The notes: generated by a model not told the origin, from the letters alone. Counted from the first letter of the stretch, positions 1 through 8,131 are shown. The stretch: 34,862 nucleotides of DNA from Treponema sp. (GCA_031257195.1 JAIRPD010000060.1:1-34862); one strand, 5' to 3'. Translations and numbers: made by a program.

Positions 1-164
1 AAGTACACCCCGCAGTCCGCGTGGTCTCCGGCCACTTTGATTTTGTGCCCCTCGATGGCGAACGGCTGTCCGGCCGCGCCGGAAAGCTCGGAGTTTTGCT
101 TCGCAAAACTCCACGAAATAAATGTGTGGAGTTTGGCGGCTTCGATATTAATCGCCTTATTCAT
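1..164 (-). CDS. Start of an unidentified protein, truncated by the left window edge
   Basis: An ATG at 164 (reading leftward) opens a frame that stays open to the window edge, giving about 54 residues beginning MNKAINIEAAKLHTF. I do not recognise the family. The later part (GQPFAIEGHKIKVAGDHADCG) reads like normal protein and not like translated repeat, whereas the first 30 or so residues are encoded within the inverted-repeat cluster at 90-192. No Shine-Dalgarno sequence precedes the ATG. It lies 10 bases after the stop of the broken protease fragment and on the same strand, so it could be the next gene of that operon or an ORF whose 5-prime end was supplied by an inserted repeat. Confidence 0.4.
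   Translation of the reverse strand, partial: MNKAINIEAAKLHTFISWSFAKQNSELSGAAGQPFAIEGHKIKVAGDHADCGVY
90..112. repeat. Perfect 10-bp hairpin
   Basis: GGAGTTTTGC at 90-99 is the exact reverse complement of GCAAAACTCC at 103-112, with a 3-base loop. It sits inside the reading frame of the left-edge gene. It resembles the neighbouring 127-192 repeat (both carry GGAGTTT), which suggests a family of small palindromic elements. Confidence 0.75.
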
Positions 165-192
165 ACAACGCCGCTTATGCCGCCAAACTCCA
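127..192. repeat. Inverted repeat with 14-bp perfect arms
   Basis: TGGAGTTTGGCGGC at 127-140 pairs exactly with GCCGCCAAACTCCA at 179-192, separated by 38 bases that contain the start codon of the left-edge gene and the stop codon of the protease fragment. The layout looks like a small palindromic element inserted between, or into, coding sequence. No transposase is present, so mobility is only inferred. Confidence 0.7.
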
Positions 193-357
193 AGCCAAAA
201 GGCTTGCCTTTTGGCACGCCACGGTGGTTACTCCGGTTATCTCCAGCCCCAGGGCGGCCCGGGTTTCCCCGTTGAGGACCAAAAACCATGAACCGGTATC
301 GACGCAGACGTCCACCGTGAGGCCGCGAACTTTCGACGTATTCGCGCGGGAGTTCAT
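175..357 (-). pseudogene. Truncated clan AA (retropepsin-like) aspartic protease fragment
   Basis: The 60-residue product starts with an ATG overlapping the TPR gene's stop codon by 4 bases (ATGA), so it may be translationally coupled to it. Residues about 10-48 (VRGLTVDVCVDTGSWFLVLN, then an ETRAALGLEITG segment) match the start of small bacterial retropepsin-like proteases: the catalytic D-T-G followed by the L-G-L-E-I segment. Intact members run about 120-140 residues. Here the usual N-terminal strand is short and everything after the first lobe is missing: the frame runs into a palindromic repeat (194-215) and stops. I infer a protease gene broken by repeat insertion. A short expressed peptide cannot be excluded. 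Confidence 0.55.
194..215. repeat. Perfect 10-bp hairpin at the protease break point
   Basis: GCCAAAAGGC (194-203) and GCCTTTTGGC (206-215) are exact reverse complements with a 2-base spacer. The protease-like reading frame loses its family resemblance exactly here. Confidence 0.75.
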
Positions 358-3300
358 TCCACCGGCATGGACACAAGCTGATCCGAAAGCTGGTAGTCCC
401 GGGGGATCAGGGACTCCCAGGCCGAGGGTTCCAGGGCGTCCCGGTCTATCCGCATAAAGATCTGGGGTTCGTAGTTTGGTTCGGGGCGGATGATGTTTTG
501 GGCGTTGAGGTAGGCCAGGTTGATCCCCGGGCCGTAGAGGTCCTTGAAGGGCCGCATCCGGGTCATGCTTTCCGGGTTGCGGGTGAGCACGTCCCAGGCC
601 CGGATGGATTCGGAGAAGAGGCCCAGGGCCCGGGAACGGTAGCTGGTGTCGCCGCTGATCTGGGTAAGGGCTTCCAGGGTAACGCCCAGGTTGTTGTCCG
701 CCACCATGATCCGCTCCGTCAGGTCCTGTCCCTCCGGTTTGGCCCCGGGGGCCAGGTCGGGAAACCGGACCCGGTCCGCGCTCAGAATGTCCATCAGCCG
801 GTTGTAATAACTCTGGGCGGCGAAGTAGTTCCCCCGCAGGTAAGAGACGTTCCCCAGGGCGTAGAGGAGCCGCTTGTTGTTGGGCATGGCGGGGAGAACG
901 GCGAAGAACCGTTGCAGGGCGTCTTCCCACTGTTCAAGCTGATAGTGGGCTGTCCCCATGCGGTACTGGATTTCCGGCGGCGCCCAGCCATTCCGCTCCC
1001 CCTCCTGGTAAAAGCGCAGGGCCGCCGCCATGTCGCCGTCTTTGACAAAAAACTCCAGGTCCCCCAGGTCCGCGTAGAGCCGCCCGAATTCGCTTTGGGT
1101 TTTCAGGACCTGCCGGGCCCGGGCGTCCTCATAGAGCCGGACCCCCCGGATAAGCTCCTCCTCGGCGGGGAAAAATTCCCTGGCGTTGATCAGCGCCTCC
1201 GCGTAGCGGCGGTGGGTGTCTACCCGGTAACCGGCCCGCCGGGAGGTTTCTTCCCTGGCGGCGGCAAAGGCTTTGATGGCGGCCCGCAGGGCCTGCCGTT
1301 CCTCTCCCGGCGATTCGTAGTTGTGATAGTACCGGGCCAGGTGGTAGTACGATTCGGGGTAGGTGCTGTCGTTTTCAATGGCCCGCAGGAGTACCTCCCC
1401 GATCCCCTCGATTTGATCGGCGTATTCCTCCGGCACCCCGGTGGATTCCTCAAAACGCTTGTCCAGAAGGTAGCCCCCCAGTTCCGCCAGGGTGGGAACG
1501 GCGATTTTCCGCTTCCTGGGATCGCTCATAAAATGGGAATGGAGGGGGAGTACCTCGTTGAGGTTATCGGTACGGATAAAGTACTTGAGCATCCCCTCCA
1601 GGAAAAGGTCCTGCCTGCCGTAGAGTTCCATGAGCCGGGCGAAGGACGCCCGGGCCTCCTCGTAGCGGGACGGCTCGATTTCGCCCCAGGCCAGGTTGTT
1701 TTCCCCCAGGGCGAAAAGCCCTTCCCGGTCGTTGGGCGCGTAGTCCAGAATGTTGTCCCGGATGATCCGGTCCGCCTTCGCGTGGTTTTTGAGGTAGTTG
1801 GTTTCCAGGCCGGCGTAGTCCAGGGCGCCCTTTTTATCCCGGGGATATACCCGGAGGAGTTCATCGTACTTCCGCTCGGCGTAGAGGTACTGCCGCTCGT
1901 CCCGAAAACCTTCGGCGTAGCGGTAAAACCAGTTTTTGACCCGGCGCTTCCCGAAAGCCCGGAGAAAAATCTCGTTGGCCCGGCCGTATTCCCCGGACTG
2001 AAGCGAAGCGTACCCCTCTTTATAGAGGCTCTCCGCCTGGAAGGGGACAATCACAAAGCGCCAGGTGAGGTATCCCAGAGAAATGAGGACCAGGGCCGCG
2101 GCCCCCACCAGGCGCAGCACGGGGAGAAAGCGGTGAACAAAGATGTACCCAAAGCTGGCCTGTTCCGCCTCCAGCTCCGCCCCGGTTTGTTTGGCGTAGC
2201 CCCTGGGTATAGGGATGCTCCGGCCCAGGATTTTTCCCGCCAGGCCGGCGGTTTCCCTGGCCGGGGCTCCCCGGACAAGGAGCTTGATCAGCGCCGACAT
2301 CAGGTCCGGGGTTACCGCCTGTTCGGCGATCAACTCCTCGCAGGCCACGCGAAGGTTCAGGGGGTAGGCCGACAGGGTGTCTTGCAGCGACTTGTATTCG
2401 TCTTCGCTAAGGGCGACCTCCTCCACCTCTTTTTTCGCCGCCCCGGCCCCCGGGGCTCTTCTGGGCCCGGCCCCTTTGCCGGTAAGGGCGTCGTCAAAGC
2501 CCGGCAGAGAAAAATCCCCCAGGTCATCGGCGTCGGCGGAAGGACCGGAATCGTCCCCCGGACCGGCGGCGTCCCCGCTCAGGTCAAAGTTGTCAAAGGA
2601 ATCGGCGGGGCCGCCGGAATCGTCCCCGGGGCCGGCGATATCCGCCGTCTCCACGCTGGGAAAGTCCAGGCTCGCGTCCTCATCCTCCAGGGCCTCTTCG
2701 CCCCCCAGGTCCAGGCCGCCGGAATCCTCCCCGGCGTCTTCCCCCCCCAGATCGAGGCCGGCGTCCCCGGGGGCCTCAAAGGCGGATTCCTCAAAATCCG
2801 GAAAGTCCAGGTCCTCTTCTTCCCCGGTCCCGGCTTCCTTCCCCAGTTCCTCAAAGCCGGACAAGTCCGGGGTGGAAAAGTCTTCCTCCGGGGCGGCGCT
2901 CTCCGCCGCCGGGCCGGAAGGTTCCCCGGCGGGTTCGGCGTCCCCCGCCCCGGCCTCCTCCACCGGAAGGCCGCCGGATTCCAGGTCCTCCGTAAAACCG
3001 CTCAAGAGGTCCTGGGGCAGATCCTCCGGGCCGCCATCCGGCTCCGCCGCCGCGTCGGGGTCAAAATCGCTCAAGTCCAGGTCGCCCAGGTCCAGGTCCC
3101 CCGGCTCGCCGGAGGCTTCCTCCGGGGGGGGCTCCATGTCAGCGGTTTGGGCCTCCCCATCCTCGCCGGGGAGGGCCGCCGGGGGAATGTCGTCGGGGGC
3201 GCCGGAACCCAGCAGGTCCCCAAAGTCAAAGTCGCCGCCGGCAAAATCGTCCCCCAGGTCCGTATCCGCCGGGTCCGGGGCGGCGTCCGCCGGACCGGCC

Positions 3301-3509
3301 GGGGTATCCGGCTCCGCCGCCGGGGAAAATTCCGCCGGGGCGGGTTCCGAACCGGGCTCCCCCAGGCCGGCGGGAAAAGGGGAAGGGGGTTCATCCTGGG
3401 GAAGATCAAGGGCCGTCAGGGGAAGATTGCTTTCGGCCAGAATTCGCGCCTCTCCGCCCAGGTTCGCGAACGAGGTTTTGAATTCTTCTAGCCGCGCGAG
3501 TGAGGGCAT
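354..3509 (-). CDS. Large TPR protein with acidic N-terminal region and one membrane segment
   Basis: The protein has 1051 residues. Residues about 1-40 look ordered, and about 40-360 are extremely acidic and low-complexity, with recurring DLGDLDLSDF and GLDLGGE type motifs. A basic linker and a small helical domain follow (about 370-450). A single hydrophobic segment (LVGAAALVLISLGYLTW, near residue 465) then anchors the protein. The rest, about 480-1051, is helical repeats typical of tetratricopeptide arrays (for example ESLYKEGYASLQSGEYGRAN), probably outside the cytoplasm. An AGGAGG lies 10 bases before the ATG. TPR proteins of this build occur in spirochaetes; one in Borrelia (FlcA) forms part of the periplasmic flagellar collar, and a similar scaffold role here is a guess. 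Its stop overlaps the protease fragment by 4 bases. Confidence 0.8.
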   Translation of the reverse strand: MPSLARLEEFKTSFANLGGEARILAESNLPLTALDLPQDEPPSPFPAGLGEPGSEPAPAEFSPAAEPDTPAGPADAAPDPADTDLGDDFAGGDFDFGDLLGSGAPDDIPPAALPGEDGEAQTADMEPPPEEASGEPGDLDLGDLDLSDFDPDAAAEPDGGPEDLPQDLLSGFTEDLESGGLPVEEAGAGDAEPAGEPSGPAAESAAPEEDFSTPDLSGFEELGKEAGTGEEEDLDFPDFEESAFEAPGDAGLDLGGEDAGEDSGGLDLGGEEALEDEDASLDFPSVETADIAGPGDDSGGPADSFDNFDLSGDAAGPGDDSGPSADADDLGDFSLPGFDDALTGKGAGPRRAPGAGAAKKEVEEVALSEDEYKSLQDTLSAYPLNLRVACEELIAEQAVTPDLMSALIKLLVRGAPARETAGLAGKILGRSIPIPRGYAKQTGAELEAEQASFGYIFVHRFLPVLRLVGAAALVLISLGYLTWRFVIVPFQAESLYKEGYASLQSGEYGRANEIFLRAFGKRRVKNWFYRYAEGFRDERQYLYAERKYDELLRVYPRDKKGALDYAGLETNYLKNHAKADRIIRDNILDYAPNDREGLFALGENNLAWGEIEPSRYEEARASFARLMELYGRQDLFLEGMLKYFIRTDNLNEVLPLHSHFMSDPRKRKIAVPTLAELGGYLLDKRFEESTGVPEEYADQIEGIGEVLLRAIENDSTYPESYYHLARYYHNYESPGEERQALRAAIKAFAAAREETSRRAGYRVDTHRRYAEALINAREFFPAEEELIRGVRLYEDARARQVLKTQSEFGRLYADLGDLEFFVKDGDMAAALRFYQEGERNGWAPPEIQYRMGTAHYQLEQWEDALQRFFAVLPAMPNNKRLLYALGNVSYLRGNYFAAQSYYNRLMDILSADRVRFPDLAPGAKPEGQDLTERIMVADNNLGVTLEALTQISGDTSYRSRALGLFSESIRAWDVLTRNPESMTRMRPFKDLYGPGINLAYLNAQNIIRPEPNYEPQIFMRIDRDALEPSAWESLIPRDYQLSDQLVSMPVE

Positions 3510-3597
3510 ACGCGAGCCGCCTCCTGGTGGTGTTTACCGGCCCTTCGGGCTGTCATAGTTAAGATATTGAAGCATTAACCGATATTAGTAAAGAACA

Positions 3598-4362
3598 ATG
3601 AAAAAGGCCATCGTTATCACGCTTCTTACCGCGATTATCGGCACCCTCGAGGCCGCCGGTAATAGTGGTTTCGCGGAGGCGGAATCTTTGCCCATCATGG
3701 ACTATTTGCTTGGCCTTAGGGAAGCGGAAAAACCCCATGTCATTGATGATACGGTGATCTTTACCGTTCCCTCAACCTACCGCCGGGTGGGTATCGCCTT
3801 TGGCCACGAGGGGTTCGGCAAGGTTTACTGGTTCCGCCGCCTGATGGTACCCAACGAAGACGCCGGGCCCTGGATTAAAAACAAACCTCCGGCGAATCAA
3901 TTCCGGGATTCGGGGATGCTCTTCTATGTCTTTACCGTTCCCGAGGATTTGTCCGGGGAATTGGAGTACCGCCTGATTGTGGACGGCCTTTGGACCAGGG
4001 ACCCCCTAAACCCCCAAAGCCGGCTGGACAACACCTCCGGCATTGTCCGTTCCGTGGTAAGCCTGCCCCCCATCAAGCGGCCCGATTCCCCCAACCGGGG
4101 ACCGGCGGGGGCTTTAACCTTCACCTACCAGGCCCCTCCGGGGGAACTGGTTACCGTGGCCGGAAGCTTTAACAACTGGGACCCCTTTATGTACGAGCTG
4201 AGGGAGGTAAGCCCCGGCCGCTACAGTCTTTCCCTGCCCCTGCCCGCCGGCGCTTATCAGTACGTCTTCTTCCACCGGGGAGAACGCCGGCTGGATCCCA
4301 ACAATCCCCGGCGGCTCTATACCCGGGACGGAAAACCGGCCAACGAGGCGGCCGTGGAGTAA
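3598..4362 (+). CDS. Secreted protein with glycogen-binding-like (CBM48/E-set) domain
   Basis: The protein has 254 residues with an N-terminal signal peptide (MKKAIVITLLTAIIGTLEAA). The C-terminal region, about 175-245, has the pattern of the AMPK/CBM48 carbohydrate-binding fold: VTVAGSFNNWDPFMYELREV, then GRYSLSLPLPAGAYQYVFF. An earlier region (about 55-160), with GIAFGHEGFGKVYWFRR and ELEYRLIVDGLWTRDP, looks like a second, more divergent copy. No catalytic domain follows, so this is a binding or structural protein and not an amylase. It is transcribed away from the TPR gene across an 88-base gap. No strong Shine-Dalgarno precedes the ATG. Ligand and location (periplasm or surface) are not shown by the sequence. 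Confidence 0.75.
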   Translation: MKKAIVITLLTAIIGTLEAAGNSGFAEAESLPIMDYLLGLREAEKPHVIDDTVIFTVPSTYRRVGIAFGHEGFGKVYWFRRLMVPNEDAGPWIKNKPPANQFRDSGMLFYVFTVPEDLSGELEYRLIVDGLWTRDPLNPQSRLDNTSGIVRSVVSLPPIKRPDSPNRGPAGALTFTYQAPPGELVTVAGSFNNWDPFMYELREVSPGRYSLSLPLPAGAYQYVFFHRGERRLDPNNPRRLYTRDGKPANEAAVE

Positions 4363-4367
4363 GGTCC

Positions 4368-4382
4368 TCCGCCGGCGGCGGA
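4368..4382. terminator. Possible weak hairpin between convergent genes
   Basis: TCCGCC (4368-4373) and GGCGGA (4377-4382) form a short GC stem in the 27-base gap between two convergent stops. There is no T-run on either side, so intrinsic termination is doubtful. Confidence 0.2.
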
Positions 4383-4389
4383 TTCGGGG

Positions 4390-5856
4390 TCAGCGCCTTA
4401 CCATAAAATCCGTGAAGATATCAAACAGTACGGGGTCAATCTTGCGGCGCTTGTCGATAAATTCCTCCCGCATCATGATCAGGGCTTTTTCGGGGCTTAG
4501 GGGGTCCCGGTATTTGCGGTTTGGGTCCGTTACGCTGTCGTACACGTCAATGATCTCCAGCAGTTTCGCGGGAAAGTAGGCCAGGGCCTGGTAGTCCAGC
4601 ATGGGGCCCACTTCGTAGCTGACGCAATAATCCTGTTTAACCCAGGGCTTGGTTTTTTTGTGCTGTTCCAGGCAGCTTCGGAAGTAGCCGTAACCTTCGG
4701 GGTCCCCGTAGTATTCGTGGTGGTACCCGGTGATCAGCGCCGCTTCCCGGGGATAGTTGGTCTTGTTCATCACCGAATGGCAGCCCAGCTTAACATGCTC
4801 CATCACGATGTTCCGGTTGTAGGCCGCGCCGCCCTCGTGGTAATCCACCGCCGCGGCCTTGCCGATGTCGTGGATTAAAAAACCCGTGGCCCAGTTAAAG
4901 TAGTCCGTTTCGGGGATGGCCCGCATGCCTCTCTGAAAAACCCGCTCCAGAGTCAGGGCCTCCGGGCTCAAGTGGGGCAGAAGGGGCTGGTAGAAGGGGT
5001 AGTATTTTTTTTCAAAGGAGATCCGGAGTTTGTTGATGATGCTGGAGGTGGACACAAGCTTGTTGTAGTACGAAAGAAAGGCGACGCTGTTCAGGTAAGC
5101 CCGGGTCATGTGCTGGATGATCGTGCCGTTGGATTTGGCCACCAGCGTACTCATCAATTCATCGTTAAAGATGTCCTCCGCGATAAGCTGACTGGAAGAC
5201 TGAACCATGGCGCGGGTGGAATCCACCAGGTTTTGGGTGCGCTTTTTCGCGTCCTCGTCCATCATGTGTATGGTCCCCATCAGCGTTACCTGGTTGATCA
5301 GCGCCGCGTCCCGGGTGGTGTCTACCAGGGCCTGGGTAATGGCTTCCACGTCCTTGGGCCTTTGGGTAATAAGGCTGTCCAGCCGTTTCTTGTGGTCCCA
5401 CACCAGCTGAACCCGTTCGGGTTCGGTCATGGCGGTGATAACGCCGTGTTCCTCGCCAAAGCCGGGGTCCGCCTTTTTGGGACATACCGCCGGGGCTTTC
5501 CCCGCCGGGGCGGCGGCCTCTTCCGCCGGAGCCTCCTCCGCTGGGGCGGCGGCTTTCTCCGCAGGGTTTCCCGGGGACTCCCCCCAGGAAATCCTGGAAG
5601 CCTCCGCTTTTTCCTTCAGGACGGCAAGGTCGCCGCTGGCCAGAAAATATTCCCAGGGTCCGCTTTGAAGCCAAAAGGTTTGGTTATTTTCGTACAGGGC
5701 CTTGAAGGACAGGGTACGTTTTTTTTGGCCCTTCCTGTTGACGCACAGCACGGGCATCGCTTCTTCACGCAGAACCTTGACATACCCTTTATGATTAGCC
5801 AGGACTTCCCGCAGGGAAACGGGGGACAGGCGCTCATTGGTTTGATTATCCGCCAT
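4390..5856 (-). CDS. HD-domain phosphohydrolase (HD-GYP-like)
   Basis: The protein has 488 residues. The C-terminal half carries an HD metal site: FLIHDIGKAAAVDYHEGG near residue 340, then a second His cluster (ITGYHHEYYGDPEGYGY) and LEIIDVYDSVTDPNRKYRDP. This order is that of HD-GYP cyclic-di-GMP phosphodiesterases, although a clean GYP triplet is not evident. The N-terminal 100 residues form an unassigned domain (LREVLANHKGYVKVLREEAM), followed by an Ala/Pro/Glu linker. The ATG at 5856 shares one base with the shikimate kinase stop (TAATG). I prefer it to an upstream GTG at 5886 because it gives tight coupling. A TGGTATACT extended -10 lies nine bases before it, inside the kinase gene. Activity on c-di-GMP is inferred. 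Confidence 0.8.
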   Translation of the reverse strand: MADNQTNERLSPVSLREVLANHKGYVKVLREEAMPVLCVNRKGQKKRTLSFKALYENNQTFWLQSGPWEYFLASGDLAVLKEKAEASRISWGESPGNPAEKAAAPAEEAPAEEAAAPAGKAPAVCPKKADPGFGEEHGVITAMTEPERVQLVWDHKKRLDSLITQRPKDVEAITQALVDTTRDAALINQVTLMGTIHMMDEDAKKRTQNLVDSTRAMVQSSSQLIAEDIFNDELMSTLVAKSNGTIIQHMTRAYLNSVAFLSYYNKLVSTSSIINKLRISFEKKYYPFYQPLLPHLSPEALTLERVFQRGMRAIPETDYFNWATGFLIHDIGKAAAVDYHEGGAAYNRNIVMEHVKLGCHSVMNKTNYPREAALITGYHHEYYGDPEGYGYFRSCLEQHKKTKPWVKQDYCVSYEVGPMLDYQALAYFPAKLLEIIDVYDSVTDPNRKYRDPLSPEKALIMMREEFIDKRRKIDPVLFDIFTDFMVRR

Positions 5857-6449
5857 TATAAAGTTAGTATACCATATTTCAGACACAAAGAAAAAATCAA
5901 CCCCTCAATTTCTTCCGCCAGCTCCGCCGGGGTTTTGCCTTCCCCGTCAACCCGGATCCGGGGAATGGAAGCCGGCCCGGCCAGGAGGGCCTCGTAAGCG
6001 GCGCGGCGCCGCTCGTGGAGGAACCGGTGTTTTTCCCGGGAGGCGGCGGCGCTTTCCGCTTGAAGGAAGGGGGGGAGTTCCCGGTCTTCCCCCGGACCGG
6101 CGATACGGCGCCAGGCGGTTTCGGCGGTTACCGCGAGGTACACCAGGACGCGGCCGCTTTCCCCGGAAGAAAACAGCAGGTCCAGGGCGCGGGGGTTATC
6201 GATGATGCCCCCGCCGGCGGCCAGAACCCCCCGTTCCCCCGCCGGGCTTTTAAGCAAACCGGCCAGGGCCTCTTCCTCCGCCCGGCGGAACAAGCCAGGG
6301 CCGGCGCGGTAAAGCGCGCGGGGACTTTGGCCGGTTCGTTCCTCAATAAGCCGATCCAGGTCGAAGAAGGGAAGACCCCGCCGCCGGGCCAGTTCAAGGC
6401 CGGCGCTGGTTTTACCCGAGTGTTTTGGTCCCAGAAGCGCGATAATCAA
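5856..6449 (-). CDS. aroK: Shikimate kinase
   Basis: The protein has 197 residues. It phosphorylates shikimate with ATP in the chorismate (aromatic amino acid) pathway in the cytoplasm. A P-loop (GPKHSGKTS, residues 7-15), the shikimate-binding FFDLDRLIEERTG (about 28-40) and the glycine motif AAGGGIIDNPRAL (about 77-89) are all visible, in the usual order. Family members are usually 165-180 residues; the extra length is at the C-terminus. The start is a TTG, chosen because an AGGA lies 7 bases upstream and because the frame matches the family N-terminus. The nearby ATG is out of frame. The gene is followed directly, with one base shared, by the HD-domain gene. Confidence 0.88.
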   Translation of the reverse strand: MIIALLGPKHSGKTSAGLELARRRGLPFFDLDRLIEERTGQSPRALYRAGPGLFRRAEEEALAGLLKSPAGERGVLAAGGGIIDNPRALDLLFSSGESGRVLVYLAVTAETAWRRIAGPGEDRELPPFLQAESAAASREKHRFLHERRRAAYEALLAGPASIPRIRVDGEGKTPAELAEEIEGLIFSLCLKYGILTL

Positions 6450-6491
6450 GCCGCCATCCTAGGGGGAGTGTATTCTACCGGCAAAGTTTTG

Positions 6492-6497
6492 TATACT
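6492..6497 (+). promoter_or_regulatory. -10 box (TATACT) six bases before the HDAC-family start
   Basis: TATACT ends 6 bases before the ATG at 6504, placing the predicted transcription start at or next to the start codon. No Shine-Dalgarno and no convincing -35 box are present. It fits the leaderless pattern seen at five other genes in the window. Confidence 0.45.
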
Positions 6498-6503
6498 TCT
6501 TCC

Positions 6504-7679
6504 ATGATACTCTACGATCCCGCCCTTACCATGCGTTTTCAGGATTACGGAATCATGCTCCCCATCGCCCCCGACCGGGGCGATCGGACCCTGCGTTTCC
6601 TGGATCAGGGCTATTTCCCCGGTACCAGGGGAAAAACCCTGCCTTATCCGGGACCGGTCTTTTCCATTACCGACGCGCTAACCCTCCTGAAGGACTGGAC
6701 GGTGGTTACCCGGCGGGACCTGGAGCGGGCCCACCGGGGGGAATACATCGCCGGCCTCTACGGCGATGGAGCGGGTCCCCGTTCATCCCGGTCCGCCGTT
6801 CTGGAACGGGCGCTGCTGGAAACCTACGAGTTGATTGACGATCAGGGCAGGCCCCGCCGGTACGAGCCGGAACGGGCGGTAAAGCCCCTGACGGATCTCT
6901 TTGGCCTGATCCTGGCCCAGGTTACGGGAACGTACATAGCCTGCCGGCTTGCCCTGGCGGATGGGCCGGGGTTCTGCTACTACCTGGGGGGAGGAACCCA
7001 CCACGCCCGCTATGACCGGGGTTCCGGTTTCTGTCTGATCAACGACGCGGCTGTCGCCGCCTTCAAGGTCCTGTCGGACGGGCCCCGCGCGTTTCCCCGG
7101 CGGGGGGAGCGGGGAATCCGGCTTATCTGGATCATCGATCTGGACGCCCATAAAGGGGACGGCACGGCGGAGCTGGTCCATTTCGCGAGGGACCGGGGTT
7201 TTCTGGCCTCCCCGGCGGCAAACCCCGTCGCCCCCGGCGAAGAGGGCGCCGGCGGGGCGCCCCGGGTCCTTACCCTTTCGATACACATGGCCCGGGGCTG
7301 GCCCCTGGACCCGGAAAGCCTCGCCAAAGCGGAACCGGGCAGGGCCCCCCTGGTTCCCTCGGACGTTGATATTGGCATTGACGAGGGGGACGAGGCGGAG
7401 TACAGCCCCCGGCTGGCCGCGGGGATGGGGGAACTGGAACGGATCTCCGGGGAACCGCCGGACCTGATTATCGTGGTAGACGGGGCGGACCCCTACGAGC
7501 ATGACAGCCTGCCCTCCACGATTCCCCTCAAGCTGAGCCTGGAACAGTGCCTGGAGCGGGATAACCTGGTGTACCGCTACGCGGTGGACCGGGGAATTCC
7601 CTCCGCCTGGATCATGGCCGGGGGGTACGGGGACCGGGCCTGGGAACCGGCGGGGCATTTTTTGCGGGGCCTCCGCTAA
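6504..7679 (+). CDS. Histone deacetylase family protein (AcuC/class II-like deacetylase)
   Basis: The protein has 391 residues. The family fold is recognisable by the zinc-dependent deacetylase motifs in order: GGGTHHARYDRGSGFCLIND (about 161-180, tandem active-site histidines), WIIDLDAHKGDGTAE (about 209-223, metal ligands Asp and His), VVDGADPYEHDSLPS (about 325-339, the second metal Asp) and a C-terminal MAGGYGDRAW (about 369-378). Bacterial members deacetylate acetyl-lysine, acetylpolyamines or related amides; the substrate here is not shown. The N-terminus carries an extra segment before the first motif. It is transcribed away from the aroK-HD pair. The start lacks a Shine-Dalgarno sequence and sits six bases after a TATACT box, so the mRNA is probably leaderless. 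Confidence 0.85.
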   Translation: MILYDPALTMRFQDYGIMLPIAPDRGDRTLRFLDQGYFPGTRGKTLPYPGPVFSITDALTLLKDWTVVTRRDLERAHRGEYIAGLYGDGAGPRSSRSAVLERALLETYELIDDQGRPRRYEPERAVKPLTDLFGLILAQVTGTYIACRLALADGPGFCYYLGGGTHHARYDRGSGFCLINDAAVAAFKVLSDGPRAFPRRGERGIRLIWIIDLDAHKGDGTAELVHFARDRGFLASPAANPVAPGEEGAGGAPRVLTLSIHMARGWPLDPESLAKAEPGRAPLVPSDVDIGIDEGDEAEYSPRLAAGMGELERISGEPPDLIIVVDGADPYEHDSLPSTIPLKLSLEQCLERDNLVYRYAVDRGIPSAWIMAGGYGDRAWEPAGHFLRGLR

Positions 7680-7738
7680 AAGCGCCGCGTTTTCAGCGCC
7701 TTCAAACGCCCGCGAAAAACGTAAACCTCCGGTCCCCC

Positions 7739-8125
7739 CTAGGGAAGGGCGCAGACCACCTCAATCTCCACCCGGGCGTTTTTGGGCAGGGCGGCCACGG
7801 CGACGCAGGAGCGGGCCGGGGGATCCTGGGGGAAAAATTCGGCGTACGCGCCGTTTACCTCGGCAAAATCCGCCATATCCGTTAAAAAAACCGTGGTCTT
7901 GACGGCGTTTTCCAGGCCGGTTCCCGCGGCGGCGGCGACGGCCGCGGCGTTCCGCAGGGAACACCGGGTTTGCTCGGCGATGGAACCGGTGGAAAGTTCC
8001 CCCCCGGCCATATCGATGGGAAGCTGGCCGGAGATAAACAGTAAACCGCCGGTCTTGATCCCCTGGGAATAGGGGCCTATCGCCCCCGGGGCGTTTTGGG
8101 TAGACACAACACATTTAGTCCGCAT
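7739..8125 (-). CDS. ridA: RidA/YjgF family enamine/imine deaminase
   Basis: The protein has 128 residues, the full family length. RidA hydrolyses reactive 2-aminoacrylate and related enamines released by PLP enzymes. Diagnostic segments are the N-terminal APGAIGPYSQGIKTGGLLFISGQ and the C-terminal NARVEIEVVC, which contains the conserved arginine that binds the substrate carboxylate. The middle VKTTVFLTDMADFAEVNGAY is also typical. It converges with the HDAC-family gene across 59 bases without a clear terminator. The start codon lies six bases after a TAGGCT -10 candidate with no Shine-Dalgarno sequence. Confidence 0.92.
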   Translation of the reverse strand: MRTKCVVSTQNAPGAIGPYSQGIKTGGLLFISGQLPIDMAGGELSTGSIAEQTRCSLRNAAAVAAAAGTGLENAVKTTVFLTDMADFAEVNGAYAEFFPQDPPARSCVAVAALPKNARVEIEVVCALP

Positions 8126-8131
8126 GAACAG

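Noticed and set aside
498-3491. A 997-codon open frame antisense to the TPR gene, and another at 2377-3558
   Set aside because: Both translate to Pro/Gly/Arg/Ser-rich strings without domain signs. They are a by-product of the GC-rich, acidic repeats of the real gene on the other strand.
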